Shown: in pieces, positions 1 to 9,061 of the stretch
Layout: each line of letters opens with the position of its first letter
Position numbering within the stretch: the first letter of the stretch is position 1
Source of the DNA: an uncultured Sphingobacteriaceae bacterium
GTDB taxonomy: Bacteria > Bacteroidota > Bacteroidia > Sphingobacteriales > Sphingobacteriaceae
Assembly: GCA_946887045.1 (NCBI GenBank)
Contig: CAMPKC010000022.1
Coordinates: 4,292-68,291, forward strand
Direction: 5' to 3'
DNA length: 64,000 bases
Notes under the pieces: generated by a model
Database searches by the model: none
The model's input: the letters and a program-made list of their open reading frames with translations, nothing else
What the model was told of the DNA's origin: nothing
Program-made: the position numbers and the translations under genes

Positions 1-227
1 AATTGACGTTTATTAATGAAAATATCAAATCGATGTTTTAACTATTTTAAAGTGTTAATTTTCTGGTGTTTAATATGACAGCTACGAAGAAATGTAAAAT
101 AAATCTCAATCTTCATGTTGCCTTCATCTTACTAGTGTAAACTTGTATTAGCTACTGTGTTAGTATCTTTTTAAACTGAAAAAGCAAAGTGTGGTTAATA
201 GAAGTTCTACCTAAAAACTCTTTTATT

Positions 228-596
228 ATGGGAATCTTTAACGGTTTTTTAAGTCACCCTGCCGAAGTTTCATTAAAACAGATTTCGCTGGAATACGGGC
301 TCATTTTAGTTGATGATGAATACGTTGAAAAAGCTTATAAAGTAAACAGAGATAAGTTTATTCTTACAAATAAGCGTCTTCTTCTGATCGTTCCATGCAA
401 AAGCGATAGAATGGAATACATGTCTATTCCCTATGCAAGTATTCGTAAGTTTTCCAAGGAAGGTACTGATATAATGGATAAGGATGCAAAATTGAAAATA
501 TGGCTGAAAGATGAGGCTTTGCCAATTATAAAAGAATTTAAGAATTGCGATGGAATCAACGAAATCTATCAGATCTTAAGCAGATACGTGCTCTAA
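228..596 (+). CDS. bacterial PH-domain protein (bPH_1, YvbH-like)
   Basis: The 122-residue product matches the bacterial pleckstrin-homology family PF08000 along its length: an MGIFNGFL start, an EKAYK-x-RDKFILTNKRLLLI strand pair near residues 33-53, then SIPYASIRKFS and LKIW strands. Such small soluble proteins have the PH fold; their ligand is not established. An in-frame GTG at 189 would add 13 residues, but the ATG at 228 gives the N-terminus typical of the family, so I chose it. There is no signal peptide or membrane segment. The 227 bases before it hold nothing I recognise. It converges on trxA, and a terminator sits inside the 3' end of that gene. Confidence 0.8.
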   Translation: MGIFNGFLSHPAEVSLKQISLEYGLILVDDEYVEKAYKVNRDKFILTNKRLLLIVPCKSDRMEYMSIPYASIRKFSKEGTDIMDKDAKLKIWLKDEALPIIKEFKNCDGINEIYQILSRYVL

Positions 597-637
597 GTCT
601 GCACCGGTTTATCCTTCTTTTTTATGAACAATCGATC

Positions 638-680
638 GGTAATTGATCGGCTTTAAACAAAGCCGTCAATTACCTTTTTT
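638..680 (+). terminator. rho-independent terminator inside the trxA 3' end
   Basis: Outer arms GGTAATTGA/TCAATTACC and inner arms CGGCTTT/AAAGCCG form a stem with one bulged T and loop AAAC, followed by six T on the plus strand (675-680). It would end transcription of the PH-domain gene. Its right half and T-tract are coding sequence of trxA on the other strand. Confidence 0.65.
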
Positions 681-949
681 AGTTCTGTGGCTTGCAAAAC
701 TCCCGATTGTCTCCACTTTACCTGCCCGTCCCGGAATAATATTAATGTCGGTACGCTTTGTACGTGGTAGGAGCTGGCAACCGCAGGATTTTTGTCAATG
801 TCTACTTTCAAAATAGTAGCTTTATTTCCAATCATCCCTTTAACTTGTTCAAGGATTGGAGCCATCATCTTACAAGGACCGCACCATTCGGCAGAAAAAT
901 CAACCAATACCGGTTTGCCTGAGTTTAGAATTTCTGAAAACGTTGCCAT
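653..949 (-). CDS. trxA: thioredoxin
   Basis: This 98-residue protein is a classical cytoplasmic thioredoxin. The redox site W22-C-G-P-C26 follows the VLVDFSAEW strand, the VDIDKNP segment follows, and the cis-proline lies in SVPTLILF. There is no signal peptide, so it should act in the cytosol as a protein disulfide reductant, normally regenerated by thioredoxin reductase, which is not in this window. The length is slightly short for the family but all core elements are present. It is apparently monocistronic, with the next minus-strand gene (a sensor kinase) ending about 90 bp upstream. Confidence 0.93.
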   Translation of the reverse strand: MATFSEILNSGKPVLVDFSAEWCGPCKMMAPILEQVKGMIGNKATILKVDIDKNPAVASSYHVQSVPTLILFRDGQVKWRQSGVLQATELKKVIDGFV

Positions 950-1036
950 AACACAAGGTAATATATTGATTAAACCTGTTATTGTTTGATTGGTTTGAAA
1001 AGATTAGAGCTAATATACGCTGTATTCCGAGCTGGG

Positions 1037-2131
1037 TTATTGTTTATTGGGCAGATAAATAGTGAATTCAGATCCTCTGCCTTCTTCACTTTTTACTTCA
1101 ATTTTCCCATTGTGTCGCTCTATGATGTCTTTTGAAATGTAAAGCCCCAAACCTAAACCCGACTTGTTTACGTTCGATTCGTCCACTCTAAAAAATCTTT
1201 CAAATAAACGTGAGAGTTTTTCGGGTGGAATACCAAACCCTTCATCTTTAATCGATAAAGTCGCATATTCCGATGTTAAGGCTGTTTTTACAGTTATTTG
1301 GCTTCCTTCAGGGGAGTATTTAAGAGCGTTGGACAATAGATTGCAAATCACTTGTTCCAAACGGTTTTTGTCAGCGCATACCTCAATGTCTTCATCACTT
1401 TCAACCTGAATGCGGTGAGTATGTGCTATGGGCTGCAAAACTTGCAAACAATCGTAAACCAGTTGGTTTATTTTGAATGTACTTTTCTTCAAAACCAGCT
1501 TCCCTGATTCCATTCCGGATATGTCTAGAAGTTCGTTTATCAGATTAGTGAGTTTGTTTATCTGCAAATCTGCTCTATTTAAAAGAGTTTCATACCAACC
1601 CAGTTTATCTGTAGCAGCTTTTCTCTTAAGCGTTTGAATAAAGCCTTTCGCCCCTGTGAGAGGCGTTTTTAACTCATGACTTGCGATGCTCATGAACTCT
1701 TCTCGTCTCCGGAGCAACATTGTAATTTCTGCCTTATTTTTAACTTGTTCCAGCTCTAACAACTTTTCTTTACTAACATCGCTTACCGTTATAGATACGC
1801 CGGTTAATTTACCCTCGTGATAGACTGGGACGAATTTAGACTCAAACCAATGACTGGAATTTTCATACTCAATGCGTTTTACATCTTTAATATGCTGCCC
1901 CTCGAGTGCTTTTTGAAAATTTGATATAAACGGATCTGTTACATTGTTCTTTGTATCCAAAGCGTACTCGAGTATACTATCGCCTGCTTCTAACACTTTC
2001 CCATGGAATAGTTTTCCATTATCATACGCCTTTTGATTGAAAAATAAAATCGAATAATCGGGTGCTATAAAAAACCATACGTCATCAGTGCTGTCGAAGA
2101 TCGATTTAAGAATACTTCCTGTTTTTTCCAT
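1037..2131 (-). CDS. PAS-domain sensor histidine kinase
   Basis: The 364-residue protein has one N-terminal PAS domain (about residues 5-125), a HisKA dimerisation domain with phospho-acceptor His152 in the SHELKTP box, and a HATPase_c domain with an N-box (NRLEQVICNLLSNALKYSP), G1 (DEGFGIP) and G2 (GLGLGLYIS). There is no obvious membrane segment, so it is likely a soluble sensor. A longer frame opens at 2200, but a TANNTTTG -7 box at 2154-2161 lies inside that extension, which favours the ATG at 2131. No response regulator is adjacent, so it is an orphan kinase. The HisKA/HATPase portion resembles the kinase at 55.7-58 kb. Confidence 0.88.
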   Translation of the reverse strand: MEKTGSILKSIFDSTDDVWFFIAPDYSILFFNQKAYDNGKLFHGKVLEAGDSILEYALDTKNNVTDPFISNFQKALEGQHIKDVKRIEYENSSHWFESKFVPVYHEGKLTGVSITVSDVSKEKLLELEQVKNKAEITMLLRRREEFMSIASHELKTPLTGAKGFIQTLKRKAATDKLGWYETLLNRADLQINKLTNLINELLDISGMESGKLVLKKSTFKINQLVYDCLQVLQPIAHTHRIQVESDEDIEVCADKNRLEQVICNLLSNALKYSPEGSQITVKTALTSEYATLSIKDEGFGIPPEKLSRLFERFFRVDESNVNKSGLGLGLYISKDIIERHNGKIEVKSEEGRGSEFTIYLPNKQ

Positions 2132-2153
2132 TAAGGATGAAAATTGTCTGATA

Positions 2154-2161
2154 CAAAAGTA
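2154..2161 (-). promoter_or_regulatory. candidate -7 promoter box (TACTTTTG)
   Basis: On the minus strand TACTTTTG matches the Bacteroidota -7 consensus TANNTTTG about 23 nt before the kinase ATG at 2131. No clear TTG is seen at -33, so support is partial. Confidence 0.4.
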
Positions 2162-2361
2162 AAAAAAAAGTAAATTTCCTATCGATTGATTAGATTTCAC
2201 ATAGTCTGATTCAATACATGGGTTAATCGTCGTTTAAACGGCTATCCTAGCTCGTTATCTGCATTTTTTGGCGAGATTGCATGCTGCGGCATAAAATTTC
2301 TCTAAATTATTTTCTTTTTCAAGGGATTAAAATCTTATAATGCATCAAAAAATCGTCATTC

Positions 2362-2823
2362 ATGTTAGTAATCAGAAGTCACCAGGAGTTTGAAGAATAT
2401 TTAGGAAAAGAAATTGGCGTTTCAAATTGGCATACCATCACCCAGGAGCAAATAAATATGTTTTCAGATGCTACCTTAGATCATCAATGGATTCATACCG
2501 ATACCAAGAGAGCGGAAACCGAAAGTCCGTTTAAGGCTACCATTGCACATGGATATCTTACCCTATCTCTTATCCCGTATTTATGGAAGCAGGTTATTGA
2601 TATCCAAAATTTAAAGATGGAGATCAATTATGGAATAGAAAACCTTAGGTTCGCTCAAGCTGTAGTTGTAAACAGCGAAGTTCGCTTAAAGGTAAAACTG
2701 TCGAATATTATTAATTTAAGAGGCGTGACCAAAGCTACAATTGGCGCCGAACTTGAAGTAAACGGACAGAAGAAACCTGCTTTTACAGCCGAAACAGTGT
2801 TTTTATACCATTTTATCGACTAA
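2362..2823 (+). CDS. MaoC-like (R)-specific enoyl-CoA hydratase
   Basis: The 153-residue hot-dog-fold protein carries the hydratase-2 signature ATLDHQWIHTD, with Asp40 and His45 as the expected catalytic pair, followed by SPFKATIAHGYLTLSL, which is the conserved helix and glycine turn of MaoC/NodN-type hydratases. These enzymes add water to trans-2-enoyl-CoA to give (R)-3-hydroxyacyl-CoA. It is a single-domain protein like mycobacterial Rv0130. No beta-oxidation or PHA genes are nearby, so the physiological substrate is unknown. It stands as a single gene, with the lipoprotein gene 78 bp downstream. Confidence 0.85.
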   Translation: MLVIRSHQEFEEYLGKEIGVSNWHTITQEQINMFSDATLDHQWIHTDTKRAETESPFKATIAHGYLTLSLIPYLWKQVIDIQNLKMEINYGIENLRFAQAVVVNSEVRLKVKLSNIINLRGVTKATIGAELEVNGQKKPAFTAETVFLYHFID

Positions 2824-2901
2824 TTCTATTTTACGCTATTATTTTGGTGCCGGTGTTTTTTTAATTTTGACTTTTTAATTTCAACTTATCACTAGCGCAC
2901 A

Positions 2902-3879
2902 ATGAAGTTTACCTGGTTAAGTAAGTTTGTTCCTGCATGTCTGGTGTTGGGTTTAATCATTTCATGCGGACCGGAAAATGAGAATTTCCCGGTAGTTGGA
3001 TTCGTTGATGCCTTCGAGGATGCCACTATTGCCCAGGCACGTGCCGGTTTTACCCAAGCTCTGGCTGATAATGGCTTCAGTGAGAAGGATAAAACAGTTG
3101 AGATTATCTATCGCAATGCTCAGGGCGATATCCCGACATTAACCCAGATAGTGAATTACTTTGTTTCTGAAAATGTTGATTTAATGGCTACCTGTACAAC
3201 GCTTTCAACGATTACCGCTTTGCAAAAGACAAAGGGAATTCCGGTGTTCATGATGGTTTCGCCTATACCTGAACGTATGAAAGTAATTGATGCTTCAGGA
3301 AAGGAACCTGCTAATTTATATGGGGTGGCAGAAGAACTAGCCTATATTGATACTTCTTTTTCTTTTATCACAAAGATGATTAAGCCGAAAGGAGATAAAT
3401 TGATAGTGGGCATGATCTACAATCAATCCGAGCCGCAGTCGGTTGATGCTTTAGAACGTATCAAATCTATGGCAGCAAAGTTGAATGTTCAAATAGAAGC
3501 GCTTCCGTTAAATAATTCAGGAGATGCTCAGTTGGTAACACAATCGCTGTTGAGCAAGGATATTGATGCTTTTTTTGCAAATCCCGACAATTCTGTTTTT
3601 GCATCATTTGAAACGATACTGAAAAATTGCAATCAAAAGAACGTTCCCATTTTTACAAGCGAAGCGGGATTGGTAAAAAGGGGCGCAGTTGTCGCTTTTG
3701 GTGCTGATATTTATAAATGGGGATACCAGGCAGGCGAGCAAGCAGCGAAGTTTCTTAAATCCGGTAGAACCCCGGATTTGAAATGGGAAATGGTTAAAAC
3801 TAGAACCCGGATTTATAATGCTGATGTTGCCAAAAAGTATGGAATCACTATACCGAAAGGTTTTGTAAGCCTTAAATAA
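2902..3879 (+). CDS. ABC-type substrate-binding lipoprotein (TrpX-like, PF04392)
   Basis: This 325-residue protein opens with a lipoprotein signal peptide (lipobox I-I-S-C22), so the mature protein is lipid-anchored. The rest matches the ABC_sub_bind family: VGFVDAFEDAT, repeated two-lobe Rossmann-like segments, GVAEEL, MIYNQSEPQS, and the late EAGLVKRGAVVAFGADIYKWGYQAGEQAA segment typical of TrpX-type periplasmic binding proteins for aromatic amino acids or similar ligands. The usual permease and ATPase genes are absent on both sides. A TAATTTTG -7-like box lies at 2862-2869. The ligand is not predictable from sequence alone. Confidence 0.82.
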   Translation: MKFTWLSKFVPACLVLGLIISCGPENENFPVVGFVDAFEDATIAQARAGFTQALADNGFSEKDKTVEIIYRNAQGDIPTLTQIVNYFVSENVDLMATCTTLSTITALQKTKGIPVFMMVSPIPERMKVIDASGKEPANLYGVAEELAYIDTSFSFITKMIKPKGDKLIVGMIYNQSEPQSVDALERIKSMAAKLNVQIEALPLNNSGDAQLVTQSLLSKDIDAFFANPDNSVFASFETILKNCNQKNVPIFTSEAGLVKRGAVVAFGADIYKWGYQAGEQAAKFLKSGRTPDLKWEMVKTRTRIYNADVAKKYGITIPKGFVSLK

Positions 3880-3935
3880 TAAGCTCTTAAACCCATTTTT
3901 AAAACAAAACAATCGCCAGGCTGATTTCATTTAAA

Positions 3936-4700
3936 ATGGACTTTAGCTTTTCAACTTCTTTGCATACAGGCACCAGCGGATTATTAACTCCGATACCTAA
4001 ACGAGAGTTTCCCCCTCAGTTTCAAGATAAAAGCCGCTTAACGTATTATGCGTCTTTGTTCAATAGCATAGAAATTAACAGCTCTTTCTATAAAGTTCCA
4101 ATGGCTTCAACTATGCGTAAATGGGCAGAAAGTGTACCCGATGATTTTCAATTTACTTTCAAACTCTGGAAAGAAATCACCCATACCAGGGGATTATTGT
4201 TTAAACAGGAGGATCTTGACAATTTCATTGAGGTGATTTCCTGTGTGGGCGACAAAATGGGATGTCTGCTAGTGCAATTTCCTCCTAGTATTAACGTCCA
4301 GCATATCCATCAGCTGGAAAAGCTATTATTCGGGTTAAAGATTGCGGATCCCCTGAAAAGGTGGAAAGTTGCCGTCGAGTTTCGCAACAGATCATGGTAC
4401 GAAGAAAATGTTTATGAACTATTAGATGCGCATCAGGCAGCTATGGTTTTTCAGGATTTACCAGCATCTTCGGGGCCGCTTATCGAAACTGCCGAATTTA
4501 TATACCTGAGGTTTCATGGTCCGAATGGAGGTTACAGGGGTAGTTATCCTGACGATTTTCTATCAGAATATGCCGGATATATAAAAGATTGGCAAGAGGA
4601 TGGAAAGGATGTTTATGCTTATTTTAATAACACCATGGGAGAGGCGGTTAAAAATCTGATTACATTAAATGGATTTGTAAAGGCTGCTGCAGAATCTTAA
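3936..4700 (+). CDS. DUF72 family protein (YecE-like)
   Basis: A 254-residue TIM-barrel-type protein with the DUF72 hallmarks: [16 protein letters not shown] near residues 41-56, [33 protein letters not shown], the YLRFHGPNG motif and a closing DVYAYFNNT. The family is widespread and its biochemical role is unsettled. It is convergent with the aldolase gene, and the two stop codons interleave in a single TTAA at 4697-4700. It begins 57 bp after the lipoprotein gene and may share its transcript. Confidence 0.88.
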   Translation: MDFSFSTSLHTGTSGLLTPIPKREFPPQFQDKSRLTYYASLFNSIEINSSFYKVPMASTMRKWAESVPDDFQFTFKLWKEITHTRGLLFKQEDLDNFIEVISCVGDKMGCLLVQFPPSINVQHIHQLEKLLFGLKIADPLKRWKVAVEFRNRSWYEENVYELLDAHQAAMVFQDLPASSGPLIETAEFIYLRFHGPNGGYRGSYPDDFLSEYAGYIKDWQEDGKDVYAYFNNTMGEAVKNLITLNGFVKAAAES

Positions 4701-5755
4701 GCTAACCCAATCTCTTTGGCTAGATATACATCCTGTAAAGAATGAAGCAGTTTAACACCTTCATCCATTGGTCGTTGAAATGCTTTTCTGCCCAGAATTA
4801 AGCCCATGCCTCCCGCTCGTTTGTTAATAACAGCACTTCTTACCGATTCCGCCAGGTCCGATTCACCTTTTGATTCTCCACCAGAGTTTATTAATCCGGC
4901 CCGGCCCATATAGCAGTTAATCACCTGGTAACGACATAGGTCGATCGGATGGTCTGAGCTTAGTTCATTATACATCTTCGGATCGCTTTTTGAGAAATTA
5001 ATAGCGGTAAACCCCCCATTGTTCTCTGGCATTTTTTGCTTAATGATATCTGCTTGTATGGTCACCCCAATATGATTTGCCTGCCCGGTTATGTCGGCTG
5101 CCATCTCATAATTTACAGAGTCTTTTTTGAAACCATTATTGCGGGTATAGCACCATAAAACACATGCCATTCCAAGGTTATGTGCTTCCTCAAATGCCTC
5201 AGCTACATCAATGATTTGTTTGTTTGAATTTTCAGAACCGAAGTAAATTGTAGCTCCAACCGCAACCGCACCCAGGTTCCAGGCGTCTTTAACGCTGCCG
5301 AACATTATTTGATCGTGTTTGGTAGGGAAGGTCAACAGCTCATTATGATTAATCTTTACCAGAAAAGGGATTTTATGAGCATACTTTCTCGAGAGCATGG
5401 CCAGATTGCCAAATGTTGTAGCTACCGCATTGCATCCGCCCTCTATTGCTAATCGGATAATATTCTCCGGGTCAAAATAAATAGGATTTTTGGCAAAAGA
5501 AGCACCTGCTGTGTGCTCTATTCCTTGATCAACAGGAAGAATGGAAAGATATCCCGTGTTTGCGAGTCGGCCGTTTCCGTATAATGCCGCCAGACTTCTT
5601 AACACTTGTGGGTTTCTGTTACTTAACGCAAACACTTTGTCGATAAAGTCAGCAGAAGGAACGTGAAGTAAATCTTTCGAAAGGGTTTTGCTTTGGAAGC
5701 CTAATAAATATTCTGCTTCGTCCCCAAGTAATTTTTCTATTTCCTGGATGTTCAT
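4697..5755 (-). CDS. fbaB: class I fructose-bisphosphate aldolase (DhnA/FbaB type)
   Basis: This is a 352-residue aldolase of the archaeal/DhnA class I type. It shows the [16 protein letters not shown] segment, [42 protein letters not shown], and a late [11 protein letters not shown] phosphate-binding motif. It would split fructose-1,6-bisphosphate into DHAP and G3P through a Schiff-base lysine in glycolysis or gluconeogenesis. The frame is open upstream to 5869, but homology begins at the ATG at 5755 ([10 protein letters not shown]), so that start is used. It overlaps the convergent DUF72 gene by 4 bp. Confidence 0.9.
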   Translation of the reverse strand: MNIQEIEKLLGDEAEYLLGFQSKTLSKDLLHVPSADFIDKVFALSNRNPQVLRSLAALYGNGRLANTGYLSILPVDQGIEHTAGASFAKNPIYFDPENIIRLAIEGGCNAVATTFGNLAMLSRKYAHKIPFLVKINHNELLTFPTKHDQIMFGSVKDAWNLGAVAVGATIYFGSENSNKQIIDVAEAFEEAHNLGMACVLWCYTRNNGFKKDSVNYEMAADITGQANHIGVTIQADIIKQKMPENNGGFTAINFSKSDPKMYNELSSDHPIDLCRYQVINCYMGRAGLINSGGESKGESDLAESVRSAVINKRAGGMGLILGRKAFQRPMDEGVKLLHSLQDVYLAKEIGLA

Positions 5756-6137
5756 TGTGGTTATTTTGCATTTAAACAGGTTATTCGGCTTATTGTTGAG
5801 CTTAATAGAAAATACGAAAAATATCAAAAAAACAGAGGTTTGACCGCACTTGTCCTGGCAGTTCAGCAACGCAAGGTAGAAGCGATTGAATCATTAGAAG
5901 GACAGATTTCGAAAAAATAGTCTTCTCCGGTTTATTAGTAATCAATATCCTGAGCCTAACCTGATATGACTTTTCATCTTTTTGTTTGTTGAAAGGTATT
6001 CTGAAAACTAAAAATGTTTCAAATCATTTTATTGTTTAATTTTTCATTATACCTTCGGGGGCACGATTTGCATAGAAAAGTTGATTGGTTTTTCTTTAAT
6101 CTATATTATTTGATTTTTAAATTTTATAATTATTCCC
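5756..6137. other. intergenic region between fbaB and pntAA
   Basis: These 382 bp lie between divergent genes and should hold both promoters. A weak promoter-like arrangement for pntAA is seen near 6080-6115 (a TTG, then TATATTATTTG, one base off the TANNTTTG spacing). On the plus strand a stretch open up to TAG at 5918-5920 would encode a charged, protein-like C-terminus but has no ATG. I regard it as chance or a remnant. Nothing else is recognised. Confidence 0.4.
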
Positions 6138-7274
6138 TTGAAAATAGCAGTTCTTAGAGAGCGAAAGGAACCTGAAAACCGGGTCGCGCTTACTCCAAAT
6201 GTTGTAAAATCGCTTGTAAAAGCAGGTTTTACCTGTAACATAGAAACTGGTGCAGGTAATGCAAGTGGTTTTTACGATTCTGCCTACGAAAGCGCAGGGG
6301 CGAGTATCTTTACAGATAAAAATTTAGCATTGTCCGAAGCAGAGATTCTGCTTAAAGTTAACGCCCCCCTTATTGATGAGGTGTTAAGTTTAAAAGAAGG
6401 ATCGGTAATCATATCTTTTTTACACGCCTATACAATTCCTGAAGTTGTAGAAGCTTGTTTGTCGAAGAAGATTTCTGCATTTGCAATGGATGCGGTTCCT
6501 CGTATTTCGCGTGCACAGAAAATGGATGCGTTAAGCTCTCAGGCTAATCTTGCGGGGTATAAATCTGTACTTTTAGGGGCTAACGCTTTAGGTAAGATAT
6601 TTCCTTTAATGATGACTGCTGCTGGTACGATTACTCCTGCACGCGTGCTCATTTTTGGTGCCGGAGTTGCAGGCTTGCAAGCGGTAGCTACTGCTAAGCG
6701 GCTTGGTGCATTGGTTGAGGTTACCGATGTTCGGGCTGAAACGAAAGAACAGGTGGAATCTTTGGGCGGACGTTTCCTGGAAGTCCAGGCCGAAGGCGTA
6801 GAAACCGTGGGTGGTTATGCCAAAGAGGTATCTACAGAATATCTGCAAAAACAAAAGGAACTTATTTCAAAGCACATTGCCGAGGCCGACATTGTTATTA
6901 CAACAGCTCTGGTAATTGGTAAAAAAGCTCCTGTTTTGGTGACGGAAGAGATGGTGAAAAGCATGAAGCCAGGCTCGGTGATTGTAGATATGGCTGTAGA
7001 AAGCGGTGGTAACTGCTCTTTAAGCGAATTTAATACCACTGTCGTAAAACATGGCGTGACAATTATTGGACAGGCAAACCTCCCTTCGATGGTTGCGGTA
7101 AATGCCAGCGAATTGTATGCGGTCAATATTAGTACGCTCTTGCTTCATTTGGCAAATAAAGATTCATTCAAGTGGGAGATGGAAGAGGATATTACCAAAG
7201 GCTCCCTAATTACACATCAGGGAAATATAGTTCACCAATTTACACAGGAAATTCTTAACAAGAACAAAGTATGA
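6138..7274 (+). CDS. pntAA: NAD(P) transhydrogenase subunit alpha part 1
   Basis: The 378-residue product is the soluble NAD(H)-binding domain I. It has the AlaDH/PNT N-terminal signature REPENRVALTPNVVKSLVKAGF and the Rossmann motif VLIFGAGVAGLQAVATAKRLGA near residues 171-192, with EVTDVR after it. The start is a TTG at 6138, since no ATG gives the expected MKIAVLRE N-terminus. In the assembled PntAA-PntAB-PntB enzyme it transfers hydride from NADH to NADP+, driven by proton flow. The subunit is split from the membrane portion, as is usual outside enterobacteria. It overlaps pntAB by 4 bp (ATGA). Confidence 0.93.
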   Translation: MKIAVLRERKEPENRVALTPNVVKSLVKAGFTCNIETGAGNASGFYDSAYESAGASIFTDKNLALSEAEILLKVNAPLIDEVLSLKEGSVIISFLHAYTIPEVVEACLSKKISAFAMDAVPRISRAQKMDALSSQANLAGYKSVLLGANALGKIFPLMMTAAGTITPARVLIFGAGVAGLQAVATAKRLGALVEVTDVRAETKEQVESLGGRFLEVQAEGVETVGGYAKEVSTEYLQKQKELISKHIAEADIVITTALVIGKKAPVLVTEEMVKSMKPGSVIVDMAVESGGNCSLSEFNTTVVKHGVTIIGQANLPSMVAVNASELYAVNISTLLLHLANKDSFKWEMEEDITKGSLITHQGNIVHQFTQEILNKNKV

Positions 7275-7558
7275 ATGCAGAAACTCTAATAGTATTGCTG
7301 TACGTACTGGTATTGGCCAGTTTCGTCGGCTTCGAATTGATTGCTAAAGTACCTCCAACTTTACATACTCCTTTAATGTCAGGGTCGAATGCAATCTCCG
7401 GAATTACCATAGTAGGAGCGATCGTTGCAGCAGGCCCGGCCGATGCTTCGATGAGTAAAATTCTGGGAATTGCCGCTTTATTCTTAGCTACATTGAATGT
7501 GGTTGGAGGATATGTGGTTACCGACAGAATGTTGAGAATGTTTAAAAAGAAAAAATAG
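7271..7558 (+). CDS. pntAB: NAD(P) transhydrogenase subunit alpha part 2
   Basis: A 95-residue membrane protein with three hydrophobic helices forming the alpha-subunit half of domain II. It shows GFELIAKVPPTLHTPLMSGSNAISGI, the conserved segment of this subunit, then two further helices and a basic KKKK end. It sits between pntAA (4-bp overlap) and pntB (3-bp gap), which indicates translational coupling in one operon. Confidence 0.93.
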   Translation: MNAETLIVLLYVLVLASFVGFELIAKVPPTLHTPLMSGSNAISGITIVGAIVAAGPADASMSKILGIAALFLATLNVVGGYVVTDRMLRMFKKKK

Positions 7559-7561
7559 TTC

Positions 7562-8953
7562 ATGAACAACGATCTAATAATAAAAATTGCTTACTTAATT
7601 GCTTCGGTGTTGTTTATTATCGGCATTAAAATGCTGGGCAAAACCTCCACAGCTCGCCGTGGAAATATGCTTAGCGCAGTAGCTATGCTTATTGCTGTTT
7701 TAGTAACTCTGCTCGATAGACAGGTTTTAAGCTTTACCGAAATTTTCATCACTATAATTATAGGCTCAGCAGTGGGTACGTTCGCCGCCCGAAAGGTTGA
7801 AATGACACAAATGCCTGAGATGGTTGCGCTTTTAAACGGTTTTGGCGGTGCATCATCTGTTTTGGTTGCAACGTCCGAGTATTGGCGCCAGGCTGATAAT
7901 TCAGCATTAACGATGGATGCCATAGTTGCTATAACGGTAGTGCTAAGTGTCATTATCGGTGCGGTAACTTTTACAGGTTCAATGGTTGCATTTGGAAAGT
8001 TAAAAGGGCTTATAAGCGGAAGAGCTATAACTTTTAAAGGTCAGCATTTAATTAATGCGTTGCTTTTGGTAATCATTATTTTTATGTGTGTGATGATTGT
8101 GCTTAATCCCAATATGGAAGCCTGGATGCTTGGAGTTCTGTTTCTAGGGCTACTTCTTGGTGTATTGGTGGTTATCCCTATCGGAGGCGCGGATATGCCT
8201 GTTGTTATATCCCTTCTTAACTCGTATTCAGGTATTGCAGCCTGTGCAACTGGTTTTATTTTAAATAACCAGGTTCTAATAATTGCTGGTGCCCTGGTAG
8301 GTACTTCGGGAATTATTCTTACGCAAATTATGTGTAAAGCGATGAACCGTTCTTTAACCAATGTGCTTTTAGGAGGATTTGGCCAAACAGCCGGAACATC
8401 ATCAGGAAGCGGTCAGGATATTATAGTTAAAGAAGTAGGTGTGGAAGAAACCGCAATGCTTTTTGATTCTGCATCGTCCGTTATTATCGTTCCAGGATAT
8501 GGAATGGCTGTAGCGCAGGCTCAGCATGTGGTCAGAGAGCTTACAGATCTTCTCGAAAAGAAAAATATTTCTGTGAAATTTGCCATTCATCCGGTTGCCG
8601 GCCGTATGCCCGGACATATGAATGTGCTTCTTGCAGAAGCTAATATTCCGTATGATAAGCTAATAGAAATGGACGATATTAACGAAGAGTTTGCCAATAC
8701 AGATATCGCTTTAATTATTGGTGCGAATGACGTTGTGAATCCTGCTGCGAAAACTAATCCTCAAAGTCCGATTTTTGGAATGCCGGTATTAAATGCAGAT
8801 AAAGCACGCACGGTTATAGTTTCAAAAAGAAGTATGAACGCTGGCTATGCAGGCATCGAGAATGAGCTGTTCGGATATCCTAATTGCCTTATGCTATTTG
8901 GTGATGCTAAGGCTACAATGGCTAAAGTGGTTGGCGAGCTGAAAGAAATGTAG
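7562..8953 (+). CDS. pntB: NAD(P) transhydrogenase subunit beta
   Basis: A 463-residue protein whose first about 270 residues are multiple transmembrane helices of the proton channel (including GGADMPVVISLLNSYSGIAACATGF) and whose last about 180 residues form the NADP(H)-binding domain III. The latter has VIIVPGYGMAVAQAQH, FAIHPVAGRMPGHMNVLLAEA, ALIIGANDVVNPAAK and the KRSMNAGYAGIENELF loop. Together with the two alpha parts it makes a complete transhydrogenase, the likely membrane-coupled NADPH source. A terminator follows 20 bp after the stop. Confidence 0.95.
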   Translation: MNNDLIIKIAYLIASVLFIIGIKMLGKTSTARRGNMLSAVAMLIAVLVTLLDRQVLSFTEIFITIIIGSAVGTFAARKVEMTQMPEMVALLNGFGGASSVLVATSEYWRQADNSALTMDAIVAITVVLSVIIGAVTFTGSMVAFGKLKGLISGRAITFKGQHLINALLLVIIIFMCVMIVLNPNMEAWMLGVLFLGLLLGVLVVIPIGGADMPVVISLLNSYSGIAACATGFILNNQVLIIAGALVGTSGIILTQIMCKAMNRSLTNVLLGGFGQTAGTSSGSGQDIIVKEVGVEETAMLFDSASSVIIVPGYGMAVAQAQHVVRELTDLLEKKNISVKFAIHPVAGRMPGHMNVLLAEANIPYDKLIEMDDINEEFANTDIALIIGANDVVNPAAKTNPQSPIFGMPVLNADKARTVIVSKRSMNAGYAGIENELFGYPNCLMLFGDAKATMAKVVGELKEM

Positions 8954-8972
8954 CGTGCCTTAATCGAAACAC

Positions 8973-9005
8973 AAAAATGCCGGTCTCTTCAGATCGGCAT
9001 TTTTT
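8973..9005 (+). terminator. rho-independent terminator after the pnt operon
   Basis: Arms ATGCCGGTCT and AGATCGGCAT (one G-U wobble) around loop CTTC, flanked by A-run and T-run (TTTTTT at 9000-9005), 20 bp after the pntB stop. It may also serve the convergent CHRD gene because of the flanking A-tract. Confidence 0.8.
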
Positions 9006-9061
9006 GTATTCTTAAGCCTGAAATAAAAAAACAGCGTCGTTCAAAGCCGCTGCCACAGGAC

